12,852 bases of DNA, from contig PJAB01001685.1 in assembly GCA_002887195.1 (NCBI GenBank), positions 1 to 12,852 of the forward strand, written 5' to 3'. Below are positions 1-7,482 of the stretch, piece by piece. This stretch comes from Chrysochromulina parva (Eukaryota; Haptophyta; Prymnesiales; Chrysochromulinaceae). Made by a program: the position numbers and the translations under genes. The notes beneath the pieces are model-generated. The model ran no database searches. It was not told where the DNA came from and saw only the letters and a program-made list of their open reading frames with translations. Each line of letters starts with the position of its first letter. Within the stretch, counting starts at the first letter, position 1.

Positions 1-529
1 TAGTGAAGCATACGCGGTTCATTCAACCAGGTGACTTGCACCAGGGCAGGCTCAACGCAACCAAGTCATGCACTTGAGGGTGGCGAAGTCTGAGTAAAGA
101 AGTAAAGAGTAAAATTATTTTTACTGCGCATACGAAAAGGAAGGGATCGGAAGGCAACACCCCAGGAAGTCCCCAACGCTCGGCTCCACAACTCCAAAAA
201 AAAATTCGCCTGCGGCGGGCCACTTTTCACTACAGAGAATTTTTTGCTACACATATTGGGAGCGCCACCCCGGCGCCAAGTCGACGCGGGCGCCCTCCCA
301 GCTCCCTGCCGCGAGTTCATTCTCTGGGTCTCACCGCACTTTCTTATTTTGGCTGTTTCTCAGCTCTCCGCCAGCTAGTGTCTCATTTCGATAGTCCTGT
401 ATGCTGTTTACGTGTATACTTTGAGTTATAAACATTGACTGTGAATTGTGTGTTTTCATAATGATTTCATCATGACAGCTCCCAGCTTGGTCACAGGGTC
501 CCTCTTCTGCACCACAGGCCCTCAAAACT
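1..529. other. Spacer and 5' leader upstream of the glycosidase gene
   Basis: No coding sequence that I can support lies here. The reading frames crossing it are short, overlap on both strands and resemble no family I recognise. The base composition is less GC-rich than in the genes. Visible structure includes a short perfect inverted repeat at 108-125 (AGTAAAA, loop TTAT, TTTTACT), an A-run near 197-205, and three GGCGCC boxes around 273-295. The frame of the downstream gene is closed by a TGA at 473-475, so the first usable ATG is at 530. The AT-richer part at about 410-475 is the best place for a core promoter. The left end may hold the 3' flank of a gene outside the window. Confidence 0.5.
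415..445 (+). promoter_or_regulatory. Candidate core promoter of the glycosidase gene
   Basis: This AT-rich stretch contains TATACTTT (415-422), a TATA-like TTATAAA (426-432) and ACTGTGAA (438-445), about 85-115 bases before the ATG at 530. The TATACTTT and ACTGTGAA words recur in the same order upstream of the DnaJ gene (4223-4242). It is called from composition and position only; no transcription start is visible. Confidence 0.25.
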
Positions 530-3043
530 ATGTTAGGTCCTTGTGCAATGCTCCTCGCGTGCCAAGCTCTCGGTCTCCTCCCGTCAGAGGATTTTCTCGT
601 CGAGAAGCCGCTAGTATCATCCACTCTCACCAAGGATGCGGATGGCTCCCTGCTTCTTTCCAACGGTCTGATATCAAGACGCTTTGTTACTACGCCCAAC
701 TTTGCCACAGTGGCCCTACGATCGGAGGTGTCATTTGACACGGGAGGAGTCCTGGAGGTCCTACGAGGTGTGAGCCCTGAGGCGCGTATCACGTTGAGCT
801 GCCCCGATGAGGGTGCAGCTCATCGGCGGGGGCTGCTGCCATACGCAGCGGACGCGCTCGAGGGACAGACCGACCCGAACGTGACCGGCAGCAGCATCGG
901 CTCAGCGGGCATTGCCATCGGCGGGCTCCGTGGTCAGATGCGTTACGCGATCTACGAGGAAGATCGTTGGAATTGGACCGTCGGCGAGGACGATTTTGTG
1001 TACGAGTCTCACGAGACGGCGCAGCCCAAGGCGGCCTGGGCCTGGACTCCTGGGCAGCGTCACTCCTCGATGGCTGCGTGGCCCCCGCTAGGTCTGCAGC
1101 TCCGTGTGCGATTCATGCCGCCGGCGCGGCACTGCGGCTGCTATTGCGGCGTGCGGGTGACCGTCGTGTACGAGCTGCACGACGGCCTGCCTACCTTTTC
1201 CAAGTGGCTTGAGGTGAGCAACGGCGGTGATCACCAGGTGCTCGTGGAGACGCTCGTCACGGAGGAGTTGCATGTCACAGAGGATGCCAAGGACAGATTG
1301 CTGGTCGAGACCGACTACATGCCACGCAAAACCGTTTGGAAGTATGCGCAGCCGCCGGCTGCCGACCCTCATGTGGGATCGTATAAGGGGAGCCGCATGA
1401 ACTATCCCACGTGGTGGATAGATCCTGACTATGAGGATGACGTCAACGACCAGTCACTGCACGCCAACCTTGCAGTGACCGCGCTGCTCCTGCAGCTTCA
1501 GTACCCTCTCGGGCCGTGGCAGCTGCTCGCGGCCAATGGCGGTGCCTACCGGTTCATGACGATGTTCTTCACCATTTGCGACACGACTGAGGCCGAGCGC
1601 CAATGGCTCACCCGCCGCCGAGTCATGCGCACACTTTTCCCGCAGGTGACCGAAAGCCTTCTCTACTTCTACTCAACGAATGCAACCTCGGCGGGCATTC
1701 GTCGGGTAGCCGCACAGGCCGCAGAGGTGGGCTTCGAGGCGATGCTCCTCTCGTTTGGTTCAGGCTTCGATCCAGCTTCCACCGATCCGACCTACATCGC
1801 AAGCGTCGCCTCCGACACGTCGTTCGCCAAATCGCTGGGCATCGAGATGGGCGGGTATACTCTGATGCAATTGTCGTACGGGGGCGTCACGGGCGATGAC
1901 AAGTGTATCTCGCCCGATGGCCCCGGTAGCAGCGTGGACATTGCCGATTTCAGCACCGCTTACCATCAGCAGTACCGGGACAACATAGTCTCCTTCCTCA
2001 ACAAGACCGGCATGGCCATGCTCGAGACTGATGGCCCCTATGAGGGAGCCACGTGCGCGGTCACAAGCAAGTCGGGCTTCCGCCACGTCAATAACTCGCA
2101 GCTCGTGCAGTACGCCGCTAACGTTGAGTTCTATCGGCAGCTCAAGCGCGAGTTCAACACATTCCTGACCGTTCCGGATCCCTACTGGAATAGCGGCGGC
2201 ACCAACCGCGAGCCTGCCGGGTACACGGATGCTTGGAATCATGTGGACTCGACGGCCGAGTATCTGCAGATGGCGCGCCTGTATCTCTACGACTCGTCGA
2301 TCTTCAGTCCGACGACGGAGGGCTGGCTGGGGTTTGAGATGTACCGCACGCCACCGCCGCTCGACGACCATCTCGAGACGCTCGAGGAGGCCCTCGCGTC
2401 GCTGCTCGGGCAGGGGAATATTCCGTGCTACCGTGGGCCCGAGATGTACGACGATGGCAGCCCACAAGCCAAGCAGCTGTGGAAGCTCTGGACGGCCCAC
2501 TACAAACGGTACCGGTCGATCCTGTCCCTCTGCTGACCTCTGATGATCTCTGATGACCTCTGATGGCCTCTGAGGACCTCTGATGATCTCTGATGACCTC
2601 TGATTGCCTCCCCCATCAGGTACCGGTCGATCTTGTCGAGTGACGTGATTCACATCTCGAGGCCGACGGGCCGGGGCGTTGAAGCCGCGATGCACGTGAA
2701 CGCCAGCGCCCGGGCGGCAGGCGAGCCGATTGCGTTCCTCAACCTCTTCAATCCCACGGCGGCCACGAAGGTCGCCACGCTGCGGCTGCCACTCTATTAC
2801 GCGGGCGCTCTGCCAGGCTCGCGACTGGCCTTGGAGTGGGGTGGCTCGCTGCTCAACCCGTCCAAATGGCCAGTGCCCGCTCAGTCGGCTGCCAGGGTGC
2901 TGGTGGACTACTCGATCCGGATCAATGTGTCGCTTGCGCCGCACTCATTCCTTTGGGCCGCAATCACCACTGAAGAGTACTTTGAGCGCCGTATCGACCT
3001 TGAGACGCTCCCTTTTGGGCTCGGCCGTCCACTTGGGGCATGA
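530..3043 (+). CDS. Secreted alpha-galactosidase-like glycoside hydrolase (clan GH-D type barrel), two exons
   Basis: The coding sequence is 530-2508 joined to 2620-3043 and gives 800 residues. The start ATG at 530 is the first in frame after a TGA at 473. The N-terminus is hydrophobic (MLGPCAMLLACQALGLL), which suggests a signal peptide and export. An N-terminal beta-rich region is followed from about residue 380 by a barrel-like region with FGSGFDPASTDPTYIA, GIEMGGYTLMQ and MLETDGPYEG, then GYTDAWNH, and after the splice KRYRSILSSDVIHISRP and a C-terminal beta-type domain. These strings match a family of alpha-galactosidase-like proteins (GH27/GH36 type) found in marine invertebrates, protists and bacteria. 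From position in the barrel, Asp501 in ETDGPY is a candidate nucleophile, and Asp567 a weaker candidate for the acid/base. Substrate is unknown; secretion and fold suggest release of terminal sugars from polysaccharide or glycoprotein. Without splicing the frame stops at 2534-2536, losing the C-terminal 130 residues. I am sure of the gene, fairly sure of the fold class, and unsure of the activity. Confidence 0.85.
2509..2619 (+). other. Spliceosomal intron (111 bases) bounded by a direct repeat
   Basis: The donor is CG|GTACCGG and the acceptor is CCCCATCAG|GTACC. Splicing rebuilds an Arg codon (CG + G) and continues as YRSILSSDVIH, which fits the conserved family sequence, whereas the unspliced frame stops after 12 intron bases beyond the repeat. 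The length is a multiple of three, but the intron carries TGA in all three frames because the stop is embedded in a 10-base repeat. The last 20 bases hold a pyrimidine tract. The intron equals exactly one period of the direct duplication annotated at 2508-2637. Confidence 0.92.
2531..2610 (+). repeat. 10-base minisatellite, eight units, inside the intron
   Basis: There are eight tandem units close to TGATGACCTC. Units 2-4 (TGATGATCTC, TGATGACCTC, TGATGGCCTC) recur in order as units 6-8, with one change in the last (TGATTGCCTC), so there is a 40-base higher-order period. Each unit contains TGA except the first, where it is displaced (TGCTGA), so successive units place stops in successive frames. 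Read on the other strand it gives a repetitive HQRSSEVIR-like peptide, which is an artefact of the repeat. Confidence 0.96.
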
Positions 3044-3433
3044 GGCGTGGCGCTGACGTTGGAAGGAGGTGAGATGTTGTGAGGGGTCATCAGGGTGAGC
3101 GCCGAGCGGGGAGCCCTCCAATTCACAATCGACGATGAGAAAGGAGGGGCTGTTAGGTCGGAGCAACTTGAGCCCTCCAATTCACAATCGACGATGAGAA
3201 AGGCCGGGGCTGTTAGGTCGTGTGCGCTCCCACAATCTCTCGCTCGCGTCAGCTCTGTGTAAAACGGCTGTGAGCCGGAGCTTGCGTACCCACACCCGAG
3301 AAGGCACCAACTCACAGTTGAAAAGGTCAGCTGGGCCGTCCGCACAATTTGTTTTCGCTATTCTCGCTGTGGTCCGACGACGCGGTGTGCTTCGTTGGTC
3401 GCCACATCTGCACGGCCACCGAAACACGCACTG
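3044..3433. other. Spacer between glycosidase and IMP2 genes
   Basis: This 390-base spacer holds the 3' flank of the glycosidase gene and the leader of the peptidase gene. About a quarter of it is the 59-base-period tandem duplication at 3111-3220. I see no TATA-like box, no additional exon with family similarity and no RNA gene. A TGTAA word at 3258-3262 is the only polyadenylation-like string and is weak evidence. Confidence 0.5.
3111..3220 (+). repeat. Tandem duplication, 59-base period
   Basis: Copy 1 is 3111-3160 and copy 2 is 3170-3220. The first 34 bases (starting GAGCCCTCCAATTCACAATC) are identical. The copies then differ only at AGGAGGGG versus AGGCCGGGG, and both end GCTGTTAGGTCG. 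A 9-base linker separates them. The near identity indicates a recent duplication. No function is evident; open frames on the minus strand through it merely repeat the same peptide. Confidence 0.96.
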
Positions 3434-4024
3434 ATGTGGCAAGAGATGGCGCATAGAGCGTTACTCCACGCCGGACGAGTCGCGCCCTGGATACCCGTTT
3501 GGGCCTGCCTCGAACACTACGTTCTCTCGTTCAAGCTTGTCGACGGTCGTTCGATGCAACCAACCTTCAACTCGCGTGGCCGCCAGTTCAACGACCTCGC
3601 CGTCCTCGATAAATGGAGTGCGCGGCAGCTGAAGGTGAGCCGAGGCGAAGTTGTCGTGCTTCGATCACCGAACAACCCAAAGGAGTGGCTCACCAAGCGG
3701 GTCATAGGGCTGCCCGGCGATTGCGTGCGGCCGCGAGATGCGTCTGCGAGCCAGGTCCACGTGCCACGTGGACACATTTGGGTCGAGGGCGACAATGAGC
3801 ATGCCAGCAGAGACAGCAATCACTTTGGCGCGGTTCCGGCCGCACTCATCGAGGCACGCATTTGCTACAAGGCGTGGCCTCTCAGTGAGAGTGGGCGCGT
3901 CGGCGCGCGCGAGGCCGACAGGGACCGGCTCGTCTACCGTGCGCATTGCGAGACGATCGCCGGTGCGGCGGCGCGATCGATGGGTACGTTGCCCTGGCAC
4001 CTTCTACCCAGCCGGCGATCTTGA
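3434..4024 (+). CDS. IMP2: Mitochondrial inner membrane signal peptidase, IMP2 (IMMP2L) type
   Basis: This is a 196-residue S26-family serine peptidase. The first in-frame ATG is 3434; the frame is open slightly further only through a TTG at 3395. A short N-terminal hydrophobic stretch (about residues 16-33) would anchor it in the inner membrane. The nucleophile is Ser40 in GRSMQPTF and the general base is Lys88 in TKRVIGLPGD. The VPRGHIWVEGD box (about 110-120) followed by SRDSNHFG (125-132) is typical of mitochondrial Imp2/IMMP2L and distinguishes it from bacterial LepB. The family cleaves intermembrane-space sorting signals from inner-membrane proteins, working with Imp1. Human IMMP2L is about 175 residues, so the length fits; the extra residues are a poorly conserved C-terminal tail after about 150. 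All catalytic residues are intact, and there are no introns. No Imp1 partner gene is in the window. Confidence 0.93.
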   Translation: MWQEMAHRALLHAGRVAPWIPVWACLEHYVLSFKLVDGRSMQPTFNSRGRQFNDLAVLDKWSARQLKVSRGEVVVLRSPNNPKEWLTKRVIGLPGDCVRPRDASASQVHVPRGHIWVEGDNEHASRDSNHFGAVPAALIEARICYKAWPLSESGRVGAREADRDRLVYRAHCETIAGAAARSMGTLPWHLLPSRRS

Positions 4025-4570
4025 ATGGATTTAGTCCGCGAGTCCGGGCCCTTGCCACACTTCGAGACCGTGAGGCGCGACGCGTGAGCGGAGCGGCACA
4101 ATAGACAAATGGACGGCTAGGCGAGAGGCAACCGCTTTGGTCCGGCTTTTGCTTGCCGGTGATGTGCCGGTGTGCCATGTCTCATGAGAAAGTAGGATGT
4201 TGAATGCAAACGCCTAAATGTATATACTTTAGATACTGTGAAAACACAGCACATTTTCCCTGACATTTCCCCTCTTATTTTTCTCTCCGACCTCGCGCTG
4301 ACCGCCTGAGAGACCCCCGAAATGCGAAAGCACATGACTCGTGTACCACGAAATTTGTATCCACGGTAGAGGAAGAGCGCCCACAGGACCTTCTCTCCAC
4401 TAGGCTGCCGTTTGTGTAGTTTGATGAACCGCATATCAAACCACAACGCGACCAAGTTTACGGTACACTCGGCTGCCAACCCGGACTGTGGCTGCTGTGG
4501 GAAGAACGAGAGAGCTCAGCAGAGGTCGCGCACACAGCTCCCATCTCATCGGGGAGGCAGCGAGTCCGAC
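4025..4570. other. Spacer and leader between IMP2 and DnaJ genes
   Basis: The spacer has a GC-rich first part and an AT-richer island at about 4190-4285. The island contains a TATA-like TATATACTTT at 4221-4230 and a perfect inverted repeat CTGTG-AAAA-CACAG at 4236-4249. From 4424 the DnaJ frame is open, so 4424-4570 could encode a 49-residue N-terminal extension (Cys motif CGCCG). I prefer to read it as leader because the ATG at 4571 has the better context and sits just before the first membrane segment. I see no other gene. Confidence 0.5.
4221..4249 (+). promoter_or_regulatory. Candidate core promoter of the DnaJ gene
   Basis: TATATACTTT at 4221-4230 is followed by CTGTGAAAACACAG (4236-4249), a 5-base inverted repeat around AAAA. 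It is the most AT-rich stretch in this spacer. TATACTTT and ACTGTGAA are shared with the region upstream of the glycosidase gene. There is no direct evidence of transcription. Confidence 0.3.
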
Positions 4571-5770
4571 ATGTCCGAGGGCGGCGAGGGTACGTCCGAG
4601 ATCGTGGACTTCATCCTATACATGTTCGTGCTCGGCCCGGCCGTCGAGTGGTGCTTGAAGAGCCCGAAGGTCAACCCGAGCCGGCCTGGCTCAATCCGCG
4701 GCATCGCGCTGGCCACTTTGCTGCTTGCGGCGATCGCGGGCACGAAGCTGTCCTTTGAGCTCGTCGGGCGCGATCCGAACCACTTCTGCACTCTCGGAGT
4801 GCGCACCGACGCGACGGCCGCTGAGATCCGACGAGCGTACAAGGATATCTCGCTCAAGTATCACCCGGACAAAAATCCGGACGACAAGTCAGCGGGCGAT
4901 AAGTTCCGCCAGGCAGCGACAGCGTACGAGGTGCTCAAGGACGCGAGCAAACGCACGTCGTACAACAAATTCGGCGCCACCGAGTCGCAGATGGGTAGCG
5001 ACGTTGCGAGCCAGCTTGGCACGCTCTCGATCTTCTACGTGATCTGGCTGGTGGTGGGCTACTTGCTCACGATGGGCAAGGCTTCCGAGGATGGGCGCAC
5101 GTGGGCCTTCTCGGGGCTGCTCGCGCTCGCCGTGTACGAGTATCAGACGCGCATCCTCGACACTGATTACCTCGCGCCTGTCTTCCCGAGCTCGACGGCG
5201 CACGAGAAGGTTGAGCTCCTGCACAAGCTCTTCCCGCCCTTTATGCACGGCGCACGCATGATCTCGCAGGTGCTCTTCATGGACATTTCGGTGGTCAACA
5301 AGCTGCGGCTCGAGGAGATGCACATCAAAGTGGACGAGCTCTTCTTCATGGCCTCCAAGGTGCCACTACCAGACGCGTGCCGCGTGTCGCTCAACACCAA
5401 CAACGCCACCCTCGAGGATGGTGCCGCGATCGGGCCCAGCACGCGCGCACGGGCGCTGTCCAGAACAGCCGCCATCGCGGCCGAGGAGACGGCCTCGGTT
5501 CTCGCGGCTCAGGGCTTCCAGCCGCTCAACGCACCTCCTAATGCCCAGAGAGCTGTGGAACCTGCGGCGAGCGCGGCGCCGGGCGACGCTGCAGCTGCAG
5601 GAAGTGCCGCGGCAGGAGGCGCCGCAGCAGCGGGCGCCGCGGCGTCGGGGTCGGACGCGCAAGAGGTACTCGCCCTCGCCGCGCGCAACAAGGACCGGCT
5701 GACGAACGTGGCCTTCTTCTTCTTTGCGTACGCGGCCTTTAAGTACGTCAACGACGCGGGGCTGCTGTAG
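4571..5770 (+). CDS. Multi-pass membrane J-domain (DnaJ/Hsp40) protein
   Basis: The protein has 399 residues from ATG 4571 (G at -3). An in-frame ATG at 4424 would give 448, and the added part looks like leader. Two hydrophobic segments (about 11-27 and 43-60) precede the J domain (about 68-135), which has the helix-II sequence EIRRAYKDISLKYHPDKNP with intact HPD at 98-100. More hydrophobic segments follow (about 150-168, 178-190), then a soluble part (about 205-285), an Ala/Gly-rich linker (about 330-362) and a C-terminal hydrophobic segment (about 379-392). J domains stimulate Hsp70 ATPase. Two membrane segments before and one after the J domain recall Sec63, but the Brl domain is absent, so I do not call it Sec63. 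ER or organelle-envelope location is likely; which side the J domain faces cannot be read here. The next gene downstream is a TPR co-chaperone. The J-domain call is certain; the subfamily is not. Confidence 0.93.
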   Translation: MSEGGEGTSEIVDFILYMFVLGPAVEWCLKSPKVNPSRPGSIRGIALATLLLAAIAGTKLSFELVGRDPNHFCTLGVRTDATAAEIRRAYKDISLKYHPDKNPDDKSAGDKFRQAATAYEVLKDASKRTSYNKFGATESQMGSDVASQLGTLSIFYVIWLVVGYLLTMGKASEDGRTWAFSGLLALAVYEYQTRILDTDYLAPVFPSSTAHEKVELLHKLFPPFMHGARMISQVLFMDISVVNKLRLEEMHIKVDELFFMASKVPLPDACRVSLNTNNATLEDGAAIGPSTRARALSRTAAIAAEETASVLAAQGFQPLNAPPNAQRAVEPAASAAPGDAAAAGSAAAGGAAAAGAAASGSDAQEVLALAARNKDRLTNVAFFFFAYAAFKYVNDAGLL

Positions 5771-5919
5771 GGCCCACATGCGCGGCACCGCATCATCTGT
5801 ATTGCGCTCGCTTTGTAATCGGGTTTATGAGGGTTTCGAAAGAGGTTCAGATAGAAAACCCGAGCACCTCAGAACTCTTTGCTTGCAACTGCATATCCGG
5901 GATAACGGCCATCGCGATC
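5771..5919 (+). other. Short spacer/leader with a potential hairpin
   Basis: These 149 bases separate the DnaJ stop from the preferred TPR start. TCGGGTTT (5819-5826) and AAACCCGA (5856-5863) are perfect inverted copies that could form a stem in the leader RNA. A TGTAA word at 5814-5818 could be a polyadenylation element for the DnaJ gene. An in-frame ATG at 5827 lies in this interval. Confidence 0.35.
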
Positions 5920-6971
5920 ATGGCAACCTCAGGTCCTCTCGATCCGAAAGTGGGAGACGCTCTGCTCGACGATCTGGATGTAGTGGGCATCATGCAGAAC
6001 GAAAAGGTGATGGGCGCCATGAAAGTGCTCAAGGAAGATCAATCCAAATATCACAAGTTGGTAGCTGAGGATCCAGAGCTCAAGAGTCTCTTCGAGGCTC
6101 TCAAGGTCAAGATGGAGGCGAAGGAGAAGGAGAAGGGCATTCAGGATGCGGCACCGCGAAAGATGACAATGGACAGTCCGGCCGTCGTCGAGGAGGATGT
6201 GCCCCCACTCGAGGATGCGGCCAAGCTTGAGTGCGAGAGTGCTCGAGCGGCGGGCACATCGGCCTTCGAGGCGGGTGACTACCCGACAGCGTGCGAGAAG
6301 TACGAGCGCGCGACCGAGCTTGAGCCGCACCACGCGCCGCACTGGACCAACCTCGCGATCGCGCGGCTCCGCGGCGGTGACGCCAAGGCCTCTGCCGCCG
6401 CTGCGCGAGAGGCGACGCGGCGCAACCCGCGCTTTGCCAAGGCGTGGCTTCGTCTGGGAGAGGCGCTGACGGAGCTGGGCGAGACGACCGAGGCGGTCGA
6501 GGTGTTCGAGACGGGCCTCAAACGCGCGGAGGGTGCCGTCCGTGTCTCGCTCACCAAGGGGTTGATGCGGGCCAAGGAAACGGCGAAGCCGAAACCGAAG
6601 CCCTTCGCACCGAGCAGCGGCGCAGCGTCGACAGACAACATGGCGGCGGCCAAAGCGGCCGTGTCCAGCGTGCATGGGCCCAACAAGGCTGCACCCGTCG
6701 CGGAGTTGCCCGAGAAGAAGCCCCCCAAGCCGTTGCCCACTTGGGAGGACGAGAAGGTGCTCGCGGCCGAGACCGAGGCGCTGCGAAAGCGGACCGAGGA
6801 CCAAATGAAGAAATACGCCGAGATGGCGAAACAGCAGACGCTCGCGGCAGCGGCGGCGCGCCAGGCGGCGGCGGCGCGACCGGCCGCTCCGCCGGCCCTT
6901 CCGGCCCACACCGCGACGGCGCCAGTCGCTCCCTCCACTGCGGCGCCGCCGATGCGTAAGCTAGCGATCGC

Positions 6972-7004
<33 letters not shown>

Positions 7005-7482
7005 AGAGGAGGCAGGCGCAGGCCTTGTCATCGGGCCGTCACTGCCGCCGGCGTACGATCCTGCCGCAACTGCCGACGCCACGGACGCAGCGGCCGAGCC
7101 GGTGGAGGACCCAGGCAACGCCGAGAGTGCCCTTGGAGCGGCACTCGCCCAATGGAGCCTGAACAAGCCGGCCGGGAAGGTGGCCGCGCCTGCGCCTGCT
7201 TCTTTGGACGCCGCGCCTGCTTCACCACGCCGCGCCGTCGAGTCTATCGCCGACAAATCGAGCCTGTCGTCGCCGTTCCGGCTGGACGAGTACACGGACG
7301 TCCATGCGGAGTCACCATCGCGCTCGTCTTCGCCCGCCTCAACCGCCCAGCCTGACGGTAAGGGTGGCGCTGTTGCTGCTGGTAATTCCGAACCTCCCAA
7401 GGTGGGTGTGGGTGTGCCCGCAGCTCCTCCCAAGCTGCCTGCTTTCGCCCTCTCCAATGATCTCATCTTCGATTTGGCATGA
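5920..7482 (+). CDS. STI1-like / TPR co-chaperone with acidic, disordered C-terminal half
   Basis: The protein has 520 residues from ATG 5920 (ATCATGG, strong context). An in-frame ATG at 5827 would add 31 residues that look like translated leader. Residues about 8-75 are a helical, acidic segment (DALLDDLDVVGIM...DPELKSLFEAL) resembling STI1/heat-shock-chaperonin-binding domains. Three TPR units follow at about 104-137, 138-171 and 172-205. Aligned to Hop TPR1, the carboxylate-clamp positions read Arg109, Thr113, Asn144, Lys174 and Arg178: four suitable and one changed (Asn to Thr), so binding of an Hsp70/Hsp90 EEVD tail is plausible. After 215 the chain is mostly low complexity: a Lys/Pro segment, a helical charged stretch (about 277-325), Ala/Pro runs and a (GACGAG)n-coded acidic tract from residue 352. 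No signal peptide or membrane segment is seen, so it is cytosolic or nuclear. It resembles HIP/STI1 proteins in parts but is not a standard member. Role is inferred. Confidence 0.85.
6973..7011 (+). repeat. GACGAG microsatellite coding for an acidic tract
   Basis: Five GACGAG units (6973-7002) followed by GAAGAGGAG encode alternating Asp-Glu and then a Glu run in the TPR protein. It is in frame and probably length-variable between strains. Confidence 0.85.

Larger units (their letters stand above)
2508..2637 (+). repeat. 19-base direct repeat spanning both splice sites
   Basis: GGTACCGGTCGATCCTGTC at 2508-2526 recurs as GGTACCGGTCGATCTTGTC at 2619-2637, 18 of 19 bases identical, with a period of 111. 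The first copy supplies the GT donor; the second begins at the last base of the AG acceptor and supplies the start of exon 2. The coding content of one copy (RYRSIL) is preserved after splicing. Confidence 0.97.

Noticed and set aside
331..792. 153-residue minus-strand frame over the promoter and start of the glycosidase gene
   Set aside because: No recognisable domain; overlaps a stronger gene and its AT-rich leader.
530..2536. Glycosidase gene ending at the TGA at 2534-2536
   Set aside because: The family's conserved YRxILSSDxIH segment and C-terminal domain continue in the next exon; the GT-AG junction restores them exactly.
2531..2610. CRISPR-like array
   Set aside because: The units are contiguous 10-base repeats without spacers, in a eukaryotic intron.
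1760..2944. 394-residue minus-strand frame across the glycosidase gene, with HQRSSE-type repeats
   Set aside because: It is the reverse reading of a well-supported coding exon and the intron minisatellite; the repetitive peptide is just the 10-base repeat translated.
2633..3043. Separate small gene starting at the TTG at 2633
   Set aside because: Non-ATG start, and the sequence is the missing C-terminal part of the glycosidase family joined by the intron.
2908..3345. 145-residue minus-strand frame through the 59-base duplication
   Set aside because: The repeated peptide (LIVDCELEG) comes only from the duplicated DNA; no family similarity or start context.
4117..4479. 120-residue minus-strand frame in the IMP2-DnaJ spacer
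   Set aside because: No domain, overlaps the likely promoter of the DnaJ gene, and composition looks non-coding.
6279..7466. 395-residue minus-strand frame opposite the TPR gene
   Set aside because: Ser/Ala-rich mirror of low-complexity coding sequence with no motif of its own.
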